Assembly (NCBI GenBank): GCA_003285105.1
Contig: CP030158.1
Span: forward strand, 3,610,449-3,674,448
Length of the DNA stretch: 64,000 nt
Direction: 5' to 3'
Source: Roseithermus sacchariphilus
Lineage (GTDB): Bacteria; Bacteroidota; Rhodothermia; Rhodothermales; MEBIC09517
The notes under the pieces are model-generated. The model had not been told where the DNA came from. It ran no database searches and saw only the letters and a program-made list of their open reading frames with translations. Every line of letters starts with the position of its first letter. Positions within the stretch are counted from its first letter, which is position 1. Both the position numbers and the translations under genes were made by a program. Below are positions 27,281-36,040 of the stretch, piece by piece.

Positions 27281-29359
27281 ATGATGACACGCAAGGTGTT
27301 CTACCGCCTCCTTCCTACGTTCGTACTGGCGGTGCTCCTGTGGGCCGGTTGCAGTGGCGCCCGAGAAACCACCCGGGAAGCGGCCCTGCCGCCTCAGGCC
27401 CGGGATTCCTCGGTGGTTGCCATCCTCGACGGAGAACCCATCACCGTCTCCGAGATCGAACGCCGGTACCGCCGCTCCCTCGGCGGCAACAGCTCCGCCG
27501 TGCCGGACTCGGCGGAGCTTCGTGACTTCCTCGATCGCTACCTCAACTTCCGGCTGAAGGTGAAGGCCGCCGAGGACGCCGGCATCGGCGACCTGCCCGA
27601 GATCCAGGAGGAGATCGACACCTACCGGCTGCAGCTGGCCCGGCCCTACATGCTCGAACAGGAAGTGCTCGAGCCCATCATCCGCGAGGTCTACACGCGC
27701 AGCCAGGACATGGTCGACGCCAGCCACATCCTCATCCGCGTCGCCCCCGATGCCCCGCCGGCCGACACGCTGGAGGCCTACAACATGATCCGCGCGCTGA
27801 TCGACTCGGTGAAGGCCGGGGTGGACTTCGGCGAGCTGGCCCTGCGGTACTCCGAAGACCCCTCGGCCAGCCGCGAAGGGCCGGGCTACAAAGGCCGGCT
27901 CGGCTTCTTCACCGCCGGGCAGATGGTGGCTCCCTTCGAAGACGCCGCCTACAACACCCCGGTCGGGCAGGTGTCGGACATCGTCCGCACGCGCTTCGGC
28001 TACCACATCCTCTACGTGCACGACCGCCGGCCGGCCATCCCGGACATCGAGGTGGCGCACATCATGATCATCCCCCGCGGTCCCACGGGGGCGGACACCG
28101 CCGCGGCGCTGGAGCAGATCGAGGAGCTGCGCCGGCGCTTCGAGAACGGCGAGGACTTCCGCGCCCTCGCCCGCGAGTATTCCATGGACCACAACACGCG
28201 CGAACAGGGCGGCCGGCTGGGCATCATGACCTTCAACAACCCGGTCATCCCCCCCGAATTCCGCGATGCCGCCTTCGCCATCGAAAACCCCGGGGAGATC
28301 TCGGACGTGGTCCAGTCGCGCTTCGGCTTCCACCTGATCTACCTGATCGACCGGAAGGAGCGTAAGCCCTTCGAGGAAGCCTACGAGGACCTCAAGACGC
28401 AGGTGATGCGGCTGCCGCGCACCGAGCAGGCGCAGCGCGCCTTCGCCCGGCAGGCCCGCGCCCGCTACGGGGTGACGGTGGACACGGCGCAGGTCCGGGC
28501 CGTCCTGGACGCCTTCCCGGCCGACACCATCATCGCCCACCTGGCCGTCAACGACTTCGACGCGCTCTTCGAGGACACCACGTTCGCCACCATCGGCGAC
28601 GCCGGCTACACCCTGTCGGACTTCTTCGCCTTCGCCAAGACGCAGCGGCTCGAACGCAACCGCCCCCTCGAACCGCAGCTGATGGCGGCGCTCGACGCCT
28701 TCCTCGACGACCGGGCCCTGGACTACGAGGCCATGCGCCTCCAGGAACGCGACGAGGAGTTCCGCACGCTGATGGAGGAGTTCCGCGATGGATTGCTGCT
28801 GTTCCGGGTGATGGAAGATTCCGTCTGGAATGCCGCCTCGCGCGACTCGGTCGGCCTCCGGGCCTACTTCGACGCCCACGCCGAGGCCTATCGCTTCCCC
28901 GACCGCACGCGCCTCATCGGCTTCTACAGCCGCGACGACTCGCTGCTGGCCGACGTCGCGGCGCGCCTGGACGCCGGGGCGACGGTCGCGGACATTCAAG
29001 CCCTGGTGGCCTCCGACTCCACGTTGACGCTCCGCATCGACACCACGCTGGTGGCCGGACCCACCAATTCGGTCTACGACGAGGCGCTGTCGCTCCAGGC
29101 CGGGGACCACACCGACGTGCTGGCGTACCGCAACGGGCACGTGCTGCTGGTGCACGACGGCATCGAACCGGCGCGTCCCAAAACCTTCGAAGAGGCCCGG
29201 AGCGAGGTCGTCACCGCCTATCAGGAGGTCCTGGAACAGCGCCTCCTGGAGCGTCTGCGGCAGCGCTACGCGCTGTACGTCTTCCCCGAGCGGCTGGAGC
29301 AGGCCTTTGCCGGGCACGCCACCGCGACGGCCCCGGCCGGCGACAGCCCCACCGGGTAA
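27281..29359 (+). CDS. Lipoprotein peptidyl-prolyl isomerase with two parvulin domains
   Basis: The 692-residue lipoprotein (lipobox VLLWAGC; Cys24) has an N-terminal SurA-like helical chaperone region (ILDGEPITVSEIERRYRRSL). Two parvulin domains follow, at about 146-248 (DASHILIRV ... FGYHILYVHD) and 257-357 (EVAHIMIIP ... FGFHLIYLID), then a long C-terminal helical part and a PPIase-like end. It would fold or escort outer-membrane and secreted proteins in the periplasm. ATG 27281 starts MMTRKV. It is followed by two further SurA-type genes at short spacing, so the three probably form one operon. Confidence 0.9.
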   Translation: MMTRKVFYRLLPTFVLAVLLWAGCSGARETTREAALPPQARDSSVVAILDGEPITVSEIERRYRRSLGGNSSAVPDSAELRDFLDRYLNFRLKVKAAEDAGIGDLPEIQEEIDTYRLQLARPYMLEQEVLEPIIREVYTRSQDMVDASHILIRVAPDAPPADTLEAYNMIRALIDSVKAGVDFGELALRYSEDPSASREGPGYKGRLGFFTAGQMVAPFEDAAYNTPVGQVSDIVRTRFGYHILYVHDRRPAIPDIEVAHIMIIPRGPTGADTAAALEQIEELRRRFENGEDFRALAREYSMDHNTREQGGRLGIMTFNNPVIPPEFRDAAFAIENPGEISDVVQSRFGFHLIYLIDRKERKPFEEAYEDLKTQVMRLPRTEQAQRAFARQARARYGVTVDTAQVRAVLDAFPADTIIAHLAVNDFDALFEDTTFATIGDAGYTLSDFFAFAKTQRLERNRPLEPQLMAALDAFLDDRALDYEAMRLQERDEEFRTLMEEFRDGLLLFRVMEDSVWNAASRDSVGLRAYFDAHAEAYRFPDRTRLIGFYSRDDSLLADVAARLDAGATVADIQALVASDSTLTLRIDTTLVAGPTNSVYDEALSLQAGDHTDVLAYRNGHVLLVHDGIEPARPKTFEEARSEVVTAYQEVLEQRLLERLRQRYALYVFPERLEQAFAGHATATAPAGDSPTG

Positions 29360-29415
29360 ATCGGCCCTGACCCGCCCGGCCGCCTCCGTACGGTCCGGCC
29401 TTCCCCCTTACGGCC

Positions 29416-30282
29416 ATGCATCGGTTGCTCCGTCTCTGCCTGCCGGGTCTGCTGCTGGCGAGCCTGCTCCCGGCCGTCGGATGCGGCCGCTCCGAGCCGC
29501 CCCGGGACTACCTGGCCCGCGTCGGCGACGCCTACCTGACCGAGGCCGACCTGGCCGCCGCGCTGGAAGGGCTCAACCCGGGCGAGGACTCCTCCTACGT
29601 GCGCCAGCAGATCATCGAGCAATGGATCACCAACGAGTTGCTCTACCAGGAAGCCCGGCGGCGCGGCCTGGCCGACGACGAGGAGGTCCGCCGCCTGCTT
29701 CAGGAAAACGAGCGCTCGGTGCTCATCAGCGCCCTGCTGACCCGGCTCTATGACGAGGCCGCGGCCGAACCGTCCCCCGAGGAGATCCAGGCCTACTTCG
29801 AGCGCCATAAAGAGCAACTCCGGCTGAGAGAGCCCTTCGTGCAGGTCTATTACCTGTTCACGCCCGACGAGGACTCCGCCCGGACGGCACGAACGCGGAT
29901 GCAACAGGCTCTCTCGGCCGGCACGCTGGAGGCCGAATGGCCGGCGCTGTCCGCCCGCTTCAGCGGCGACGCGGCGCTGTCGCTCGACCTGGCGGCCACG
30001 TTGTACCCTGAGGCCCGGCTGCTGGCCGTTGCCCCGGCCGTGGCACAACGGCTGCAACGCATGCGCGAGGGCGAGCTGTCGCCCGTGCTGGCCGACGGTG
30101 AGGTCTATCACGTGGTGTACCTGGCCCGGCGCGTCCCGGCCGGCACGATCCCCGAACGGGCCTGGGTGGAGGACGAAGTGCGGCAGCGCCTGGTCATCCA
30201 GACGAGGAAACAGATGTATGCCCGTCAGGTTCAACGGCTGCGCAATGAGGCGATGGCCCGGGAGGCCCTGGATCTTCGCTGA
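29416..30282 (+). CDS. SurA-like lipoprotein chaperone, parvulin domain degenerate
   Basis: The 288-residue protein has a lipobox (LLPAVGC) after a hydrophobic signal. A SurA_N-like helical segment follows (RVGDAYLTEADLAAALEGL ... QQIIEQWITNELLYQEA). The C-terminal region retains parvulin-like order (QVYYLFTPD ... VYHVVYLARR) but lacks the usual HIL motif, so isomerase activity is doubtful. It sits between two complete parvulin proteins, 56 bp after the first. Likely a periplasmic holdase or escort factor in the same assembly pathway. Confidence 0.8.
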   Translation: MHRLLRLCLPGLLLASLLPAVGCGRSEPPRDYLARVGDAYLTEADLAAALEGLNPGEDSSYVRQQIIEQWITNELLYQEARRRGLADDEEVRRLLQENERSVLISALLTRLYDEAAAEPSPEEIQAYFERHKEQLRLREPFVQVYYLFTPDEDSARTARTRMQQALSAGTLEAEWPALSARFSGDAALSLDLAATLYPEARLLAVAPAVAQRLQRMREGELSPVLADGEVYHVVYLARRVPAGTIPERAWVEDEVRQRLVIQTRKQMYARQVQRLRNEAMAREALDLR

Positions 30283-30347
30283 GACGCCTCCGGCAGGCTC
30301 ATGGCGGGCTCCATCGCGCGGCCGGCCCGCTCGCCTCCCGGCCCTCC

Positions 30348-30407
30348 AGCCTCCGTGGCGGCCTCCGTGGCAGCTTCTTTGGCGGCCCCCGTCGCGGCCT
30401 CCGTCCT
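30348..30407. repeat. Imperfect 12-bp tandem repeat upstream of surA
   Basis: Five units of the pattern GGCCTCCGTGGC run at 30348-30359, 30360-30371, 30372-30383, 30384-30395 and 30396-30407, some diverged. They lie in the 226-bp gap before surA, about 100 bp from its start codon. The unit is close to the one at 21018-21077. Confidence 0.75.
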
Positions 30408-30508
30408 CATCCTCCACAATATCCTCCGGGCTGTCTCGTTTCGACGGAGGCCTCCCGGCCTCACCCGCCCGGCCGACGTTCCTCTTTCGCGCATCGACCC
30501 CTACCTTC

Positions 30509-31879
30509 ATGCCTGTTCGTGCCCGCCTCCCCCGCTTCCTCTCTGTGCTGACGTTGCTGCTCCTGGCAGGCTGGATGGCGGCGCTCCCTGCCGAGGCCCA
30601 GGACGGCGAGGTGGTCGATGAGATCGTCGCCATCGTCGGGAACGACATCATCCTCCGCTCGGACGTCGACGGCCTGGTCTACGGCTACATCCAGCAGGGC
30701 CGGACGACGTACTCGCCGGAACTCTGGCGCGAGGCGCTCGAACAGCTCATCGACCAGCACGTGCTGACGATCCTGGCCGAGCGCGACACCACCATCGAAG
30801 TCTCGGACGACGAGGTCGACCAGGCCCTGGATCAGCGCATACAGCAGCTGACGGCCCAGGTGGGCTCGCAGGCGCAGCTCGAGGAGCTCTATGGCAAGAG
30901 CGTCGTCCAGATCCGGGCCGAGCTGCGGGAGGAGTTCCGCGACCGCCTGCTGGCCGAGCAGTACCAGAACCGCAAGCTCCAGCAGATCAAGATAACGCCC
31001 AGCGAGGTCCGCGCGTGGTTCCGGCAGATCCCGCCGGACTCCCTGCCCACCGTGCCGGCGACGATCCGCGCCTCGCACGTCGTCCGCTACCCCGAGCCCA
31101 GCCCGGAAGCCCGCGCCGAGGCCCTGGAGATCATCACCACGATCCGCGACTCCATCGTCACCGGCGGGGCCAGCCTCGAAGAGATGGCCGAGCTGTTCTC
31201 GGACGATGCGGGCTCCGCCCAGAACGGCGGCCGGCTCCAGGACTTCAAGCTGGACGACCTCGTCCCGGAGTTTGCCGCCGTGGCCTCCCGCCTGCCCATC
31301 GGCGAGATCTCCCAGGTCTTCGAAACGCCCTTCGGCTACCACATCCTGCGGGTCAACAGCCGCCGGGGGGACGTCGTGGACTTCAACCACATCCTGATCC
31401 AGATCGACCGCACCAAGTTCGACGCCACCGGCACCATCCAATTCCTCTCCGTGCTGCGGGACTCGGTGCTGCACCACAACGTCCCCTTCGAGACCATCGC
31501 GCGGCGGCATTCACAGGAACAGCTCTCGGCCCAGCGCGGCGGGCGGGTGGTGGACCCGCGTACGCTGGAGCGTGACCTCGTGCTCGACGCCCTCGGCCCC
31601 TCCTGGCGCAGCACCATCGACACGCTGGAGATCGGGGAGATCAGCCACCCGGCCGAGGTCGAACTGCTCGACGGCGACCGCGCCTTCCACATCGTGAAGC
31701 TGACGCGCCGCGTGCCGGAACACACGCTCAGCCTGGAGACGGACTACGCGCGGATCGAGCAGTATGCCCTGCAGGAGAAACGCGCCGTCGAGATGCGCAA
31801 ATGGCTGGACCAGCTCCGCAAGGAGGTCTACATCGAGGTGCGGGGCAAGGCCGCCGCCCTGAACGTCGCCCGCAACTAA
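30509..31879 (+). CDS. surA: Periplasmic chaperone/isomerase SurA
   Basis: The 456-residue protein has a cleavable signal peptide (FLSVLTLLLLAGWMAALPAEAQ). The SurA N-terminal block follows (EIVAIVGNDIILRSDVDGLVYGY), then two parvulin domains, about 187-283 (RASHVVRYP ... FGYHILRVN) and 292-400 (FNHILIQI). The layout and length match E. coli SurA (428 residues), which escorts unfolded outer-membrane proteins to the BAM complex. ATG 30509 fits the signal sequence; upstream in-frame codons do not. It is the third chaperone gene in a row and is followed 37 bp later by moxR. Confidence 0.92.
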   Translation: MPVRARLPRFLSVLTLLLLAGWMAALPAEAQDGEVVDEIVAIVGNDIILRSDVDGLVYGYIQQGRTTYSPELWREALEQLIDQHVLTILAERDTTIEVSDDEVDQALDQRIQQLTAQVGSQAQLEELYGKSVVQIRAELREEFRDRLLAEQYQNRKLQQIKITPSEVRAWFRQIPPDSLPTVPATIRASHVVRYPEPSPEARAEALEIITTIRDSIVTGGASLEEMAELFSDDAGSAQNGGRLQDFKLDDLVPEFAAVASRLPIGEISQVFETPFGYHILRVNSRRGDVVDFNHILIQIDRTKFDATGTIQFLSVLRDSVLHHNVPFETIARRHSQEQLSAQRGGRVVDPRTLERDLVLDALGPSWRSTIDTLEIGEISHPAEVELLDGDRAFHIVKLTRRVPEHTLSLETDYARIEQYALQEKRAVEMRKWLDQLRKEVYIEVRGKAAALNVARN

Positions 31880-31916
31880 CCCCCTCTCCCCGCCCGGAAC
31901 CCGCTTGCCAGACAGC

Positions 31917-32921
31917 ATGCCCGCCACGGATCCAACACCCACCGAACAGGACACCCTGGACGCCCTCCACGAAGGGTACCAGCGGCTTCGCGACGAAATC
32001 GGCAAGGTCATCATTGGCCAGGAGGACATCATCCAGCAGGTGTTCATCAGCCTGCTCTCGCGCGGGCACGTGCTCCTCGTGGGCGTGCCCGGCCTGGCCA
32101 AGACGCTGCTCATCCGCACGCTGGCCGCGGCCATCGACCTGAAGTTCAGCCGCATCCAGTTCACCCCGGACCTGATGCCGAGCGACATCACCGGGACGGA
32201 GATCATCGAGGAGGACGTGCAGACGGGCCGCCGGGCCTTCAAGTTCGTGCGCGGGCCCATCTTTGCCAACGTGGTGCTGGCCGACGAGATCAACCGGACC
32301 CCGCCCAAGACGCAGGCGGCGCTGCTGGAAGCGATGCAGGAACACCGGGTGACGGCGGCCGGGCAGACGCACACGCTGGACGAGCCCTTCTTCGTGCTCG
32401 CCACGCAAAACCCCATCGAGCAGGAAGGCACCTACCCGCTCCCGGAAGCCCAGCTCGACCGCTTCATGCTCAACCTCTGGCTGGATTATCCGACGTTCGA
32501 GCAGGAGGTGGACGTCGTCCGCAACACGACCAGCGCCCGCGCGGCGACGCTGGAGCCGGTGATGTCGCGGGCGTCGCTGATCGCGTTTCAACGGTTCGTG
32601 CGCGAGATCCCCGTGGCCGATCACGTCATCGAGTACGCCGTGTCGCTCGTTGCCCGGACGCGACCGGGCCGGCCCGGCGCGCCGGACTTCGTGACGAACT
32701 ACCTCAGCTACGGAGCCGGGCCGCGGGCCTCGCAGTACCTGATCCTCGGCGCCAAGGCGCTGGCCGCGCTCACGGGCCGCCTCACGCCCCTGGTCGAAGA
32801 CGTGCGCCGCATGGCGGTGCCCGTCCTGCGCCACCGCATCGTGGCCAACTTCAACGCCGAGGCCGACGGCGTTACGCCGGTGGACATCATCCAGCGGCTG
32901 CTCGAAGACGGGGCCGCCTGA
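31917..32921 (+). CDS. MoxR-family AAA+ ATPase
   Basis: The 334-residue cytosolic ATPase has Walker A GVPGLAKT, Walker B VVLADEINR and a sensor-1 LATQNPIEQEGTYPLPEAQLDRF block, all typical of the MoxR subfamily. ATG 31917 is used; a TTG 12 nt upstream is also in frame. MoxR proteins act as chaperone-like assembly factors, usually next to DUF58 and VWA-domain genes. Here none of those follow, and instead it ends the chaperone operon. The partner is therefore unclear from context. Confidence 0.92.
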   Translation: MPATDPTPTEQDTLDALHEGYQRLRDEIGKVIIGQEDIIQQVFISLLSRGHVLLVGVPGLAKTLLIRTLAAAIDLKFSRIQFTPDLMPSDITGTEIIEEDVQTGRRAFKFVRGPIFANVVLADEINRTPPKTQAALLEAMQEHRVTAAGQTHTLDEPFFVLATQNPIEQEGTYPLPEAQLDRFMLNLWLDYPTFEQEVDVVRNTTSARAATLEPVMSRASLIAFQRFVREIPVADHVIEYAVSLVARTRPGRPGAPDFVTNYLSYGAGPRASQYLILGAKALAALTGRLTPLVEDVRRMAVPVLRHRIVANFNAEADGVTPVDIIQRLLEDGAA

Positions 32922-32935
32922 CCGGCGGCGGTGTG

Positions 32936-34126
32936 ATGGATTCCCCGGTCCAGGTGGTCCTCGTCGGCGGCGGTCACGCCATGCTCCCGACGCTCGTGGC
33001 GGCGGCCGCCTGGCGCGACGACGGCCTCGCCGTCACGCTCGTGAACGACCACCGCTACCTGTACTACTCGGGCATGGTGCCCGAATTTCTGGGCGGGGTC
33101 TACCGGGAGGACGAGGTTCGGATCGACCTGGCGGATCTGTGCCGGCGTCAGGGGATCGCCTTCGTCGAGGCCGCCGCAACCCGGCTGGATAGCGCACAGC
33201 GGATCGTGTACACGGCCGATGGGACGCCGCTGCCCTACGTCCTGGCGGCGTTCGACATCGGAGCCCGCAACCCGGGGGTGGCGGACGGCGCCATTCGGAC
33301 GAAGCCGCTGCATCACGTCACGCGGCTCGGGGCCTTGCTGGCCGACCTGGAGGCCGGCCGCCGCTCGTCGCTGCGCCTGCTGATCGCGGGTGGAGGCGCC
33401 GCCGGGGTCGAGGTGGCGCTGAACCTGAGCGCCCGCTTTGCCGGCCCGGATCGCCCGGCGCTGCACCTGACGGTCGTCGAAGCCACAGACCGGCTCCTGC
33501 CGGCCTTCCCCGAGGCGATGAGCCGGTTCGCCACCGACCTGCTGCACGGCCGCGGCGTCACCGTGCGAACGCAGGAGCGGATCGTGGACCTGACGCCCGC
33601 GGAGGCCGTGCTGGAACGCCACGGGACGCTGCCCGTCGACGCGGCGCTGTGGGCCACGGGAACGGTGGGGCCGGCGTTGTTCCGCGAGGCGGGGCTCCCC
33701 TGCGACCCCCGCGGGTTCCTGCGCGTCCGCCCCACCCTCCAGAGCCCGGCCGACCCGCGCCTGTTCGCCGCGGGCGACTGCGCCGTGCTCCAGGGCTACG
33801 AGCACCTGCCGCGGGTGGGCGTGCACGCCGTCAAACAGGGGCCGACGCTGCGGGGCAACCTCTACCGCACGGCCCGTCTCCTGCAACAGGGCCGGCCGCC
33901 CTCGGGCGACGACCTCGCCCCTTTTCGTCCTTATCCCGCCGCCCCCCTCATCCTCTCCACCGGCGCCCCGACGGCCCTCTGGGTATCCGGTGCGGTCTGG
34001 CTGCACGGACGGCCGTTCCTCCGGCTCAAGCACCTGCTGGATCGTCGGTGGATCCGTCGCTACAACCCGGCGGCCTGGGGCGGGACGCGCCTCTGGCAGA
34101 TGGCCGACGCGGCCGCGGCCGGGTGA
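32936..34126 (+). CDS. FAD-dependent NAD(P)H oxidoreductase (NDH-2-like)
   Basis: The 396-residue flavoprotein has the FAD-binding motif VGGGHAM at its N-terminus (residues 9-15). A second nucleotide-binding motif, IAGGGAAGVEVALNL, occurs mid-chain. The C-terminal FAD-contact block LFAAGDCAVLQ is present. RYLYYSGMVPEFLGGVY is typical of the NDH-2/AIF-like family and of FAD domains found fused to selenophosphate synthetase in some bacteria. No membrane helix is obvious. Its electron acceptor cannot be inferred. The gene starts 14 bp after moxR. Confidence 0.85.
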   Translation: MDSPVQVVLVGGGHAMLPTLVAAAAWRDDGLAVTLVNDHRYLYYSGMVPEFLGGVYREDEVRIDLADLCRRQGIAFVEAAATRLDSAQRIVYTADGTPLPYVLAAFDIGARNPGVADGAIRTKPLHHVTRLGALLADLEAGRRSSLRLLIAGGGAAGVEVALNLSARFAGPDRPALHLTVVEATDRLLPAFPEAMSRFATDLLHGRGVTVRTQERIVDLTPAEAVLERHGTLPVDAALWATGTVGPALFREAGLPCDPRGFLRVRPTLQSPADPRLFAAGDCAVLQGYEHLPRVGVHAVKQGPTLRGNLYRTARLLQQGRPPSGDDLAPFRPYPAAPLILSTGAPTALWVSGAVWLHGRPFLRLKHLLDRRWIRRYNPAAWGGTRLWQMADAAAAG

Positions 34127-34136
34127 TCGCGTCCCC

Positions 34137-34170
34137 GGGGCTGCGGGGGGCTTCGGGCGGCTGCGGGGGG
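34137..34170 (+). other. Possible G-quadruplex motif in convergent intergenic DNA
   Basis: Four G-runs (34137-34140, 34145-34150, 34155-34157, 34165-34170) are separated by loops of 4, 4 and 7 nt, fitting the G3+N1-7 pattern. The block includes two copies of GGCTGCGGGGGG. It lies between the converging FAD oxidoreductase and renalase-like genes. Confidence 0.45.
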
Positions 34171-34177
34171 ACCGGCG

Positions 34178-35221
34178 CTACGGCAAGAAGGCGCGGAGGG
34201 CCGCGGCGGCCTCCAGGCCCGTCTCCAGCGCCCGGGCCACCCGGCCCCGCCCGACGAGCGCATCGCCGGCGAAGAACAGCCCGATCGCCTCCCCCGCCCG
34301 GAGCCGCTCGGCGTCGGCCGCAGCCGTGGGGAGCGCGTAGCGCCAGCGCTGTCGGTCCGTCCAGATCGGCTCGGGCAACGACACGGCCAGCAGCGAGCCG
34401 GCCGCCCGGTGGGCGGCTTCCGCCAGCGTGGCCGGCGGGGCGTCGTAGTGCGCCAGCGTCCAGCCGGGCGCCATCTGCACGACCAGCAGGCTGTGCCCGG
34501 GCGGCACGTGCCCCGGCTTGTCGTCCTCGAAGCTGAGCCACGCCACCGGATGCTCGCCGTCGGTGTTGACCAGCGCGTAGAACGGTCCGGGCCGCGGGAG
34601 CACCGCGTCATAGGCCAGCATCACCGCAAACTGCGACGAATAGGAGGCGACCGCCAGGCCGTCCACGACGGCCTCCTGCACCCCGGCGTCGAACCACCCG
34701 GCGGCCAGGATCTCGCGGGTTTGCGGAGCCGGCGGGGTGAGCAACACGGCGTCGAACGGATGATACCGCACCCCGTCGGCATCCACCACCGTCCACGTGC
34801 GGCCGTTGTGCTCCAGCCGCACCACCCGCACCTGCGTGTGGACATCGACGTCGGCCGCCCGGGCCAGCAGCTTGCCAAGGGTGCTGATCCCCGACCGGTA
34901 TGTCCACTTCGGCGCCGCGTTGGCGGCGGGATCGCCCTCGCGGATCGTCCCCGCCCCGTCGAAGACCCACACCGGCCTGCCGATGTCCACGAGCTCCTCG
35001 GTCGGCAGTTCGTGTGCGATGAGCTGCCGCACCCGGTCGGTGTCGGGCCGGATGTAGTTGGCGCCATGGTCGTAGAGAAAGCCCTGTTTCCGGCGCGTGG
35101 CGGCCCGGCCCGAGACCCCCCGGCTCTTTTCGAACACGGTGACGGAGACCGGGGCGTCGCGCAGGGCGTAGGCAGCGGCGAGGCCGGAGATCCCGGCCCC
35201 GATGACGGCTAGGCGTTTCAT
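34178..35221 (-). CDS. FAD-dependent amine oxidase-like protein (renalase-like)
   Basis: The 347-residue protein starts with the FAD-binding motif IGAGISGLAAAYAL and FEKSRGVSGRAATRR. GFLYDHGANYI is a renalase hallmark, and LFFAGDALVGRGRVARALETG ends the fold. Renalases oxidise 2- or 6-dihydro-NAD(P) isomers, which are inhibitory by-products. This role is known for some bacterial homologues, so it is inferred here, not shown. It is cytosolic and converges on the NDH-2-like flavoprotein gene. Confidence 0.85.
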   Translation of the reverse strand: MKRLAVIGAGISGLAAAYALRDAPVSVTVFEKSRGVSGRAATRRKQGFLYDHGANYIRPDTDRVRQLIAHELPTEELVDIGRPVWVFDGAGTIREGDPAANAAPKWTYRSGISTLGKLLARAADVDVHTQVRVVRLEHNGRTWTVVDADGVRYHPFDAVLLTPPAPQTREILAAGWFDAGVQEAVVDGLAVASYSSQFAVMLAYDAVLPRPGPFYALVNTDGEHPVAWLSFEDDKPGHVPPGHSLLVVQMAPGWTLAHYDAPPATLAEAAHRAAGSLLAVSLPEPIWTDRQRWRYALPTAAADAERLRAGEAIGLFFAGDALVGRGRVARALETGLEAAAALRAFLP

Positions 35222-35401
35222 GGACGGATCGGAGGTTTGGAAATCACGGAATCGGGATCAGCGCGTGGCGCAACGACCGTGCACAAGGAACGTACGCCCC
35301 CGCCCAAAGGCCATCGTCCGCATCCGCGGGAACACCATTTTCACGGAGCCTTTCGGGCCTCCCACCGTTCACCTTTTTCCAACCCGCTGCCTCGTCCTGC
35401 C

Positions 35402-35932
35402 ATGCTTGCTCGCCTGCTGCTGCTGTTCCTGATCACCCCGGTCGTCGAACTGGCCCTGTTGATCAAAGTCGGAGAGATCGTCGGATTCTGGCCGACGATC
35501 GGGCTGATCCTCGTCACCGGGATCACGGGCAGCTACCTGGCCCGCCGCGAAGGGCTATCCGTGTGGCGCCAGCTGAAGGCGCGCCTCGACGCCGGGGGAC
35601 TGCCGGGCCGCGAGCTGATAGACGGCGTCATCATCCTCATCGCGGGGGCGTTCCTCATCACCCCGGGGGTGCTGACCGACCTCGTCGGCTTCCTGGGACT
35701 GCTCCCGCCGACGCGCGCGCTCATCCGTCGCTATGCCATGAAGCGCCTCGAACGAGCCGTCCGGCAGGGCACGGTACACGTCAGCTTCGGGGCCTTCGGG
35801 CAGGACGGGTTCGGCGTGTACTCAGAGCCGGACGTGGAACGCAAGGGGGGCCCCGAGTGGACCGGCACCGGCCATGACGTCCCACGCTACCGGCAGGAGA
35901 TCGGCGAGACGACGCCGGGACGCCCGGAGTAA
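35402..35932 (+). CDS. fxsA: FxsA family membrane protein
   Basis: The 176-residue protein carries the FxsA/YtxC-like core: LLFLITPVVELALLIKVGEIVGFWPT, GITGSYLARREGLSVW, and IAGAFLITPGVLTDLVGFLGLLPPTR, giving three to four membrane helices. A cytosolic polar tail follows. FxsA of E. coli is an inner-membrane protein that relieves F-plasmid exclusion of phage T7; its general cellular role is unknown. ATG 35402 fits the first helix. It is divergent from the renalase-like gene with a 180-bp gap. Confidence 0.9.
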   Translation: MLARLLLLFLITPVVELALLIKVGEIVGFWPTIGLILVTGITGSYLARREGLSVWRQLKARLDAGGLPGRELIDGVIILIAGAFLITPGVLTDLVGFLGLLPPTRALIRRYAMKRLERAVRQGTVHVSFGAFGQDGFGVYSEPDVERKGGPEWTGTGHDVPRYRQEIGETTPGRPE

Positions 35933-36040
35933 GCGCCACCGCCCCCCGGAATCGCCTGCACAACAGGGGGGCGTGTCACAGGTGCTACCCCGCTCTCAGG
36001 TGGCTCTCGCAGGAAAACCGTTGCGGAGTCACGGTCCGGA

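Noticed and set aside
30301..30621. Small plus-strand frame between the SurA-like gene and surA.
   Set aside because: It consists of the 12-bp tandem repeat and overlaps the surA start in another frame. There is no initiation signal or homology, so it is called a repeat only.
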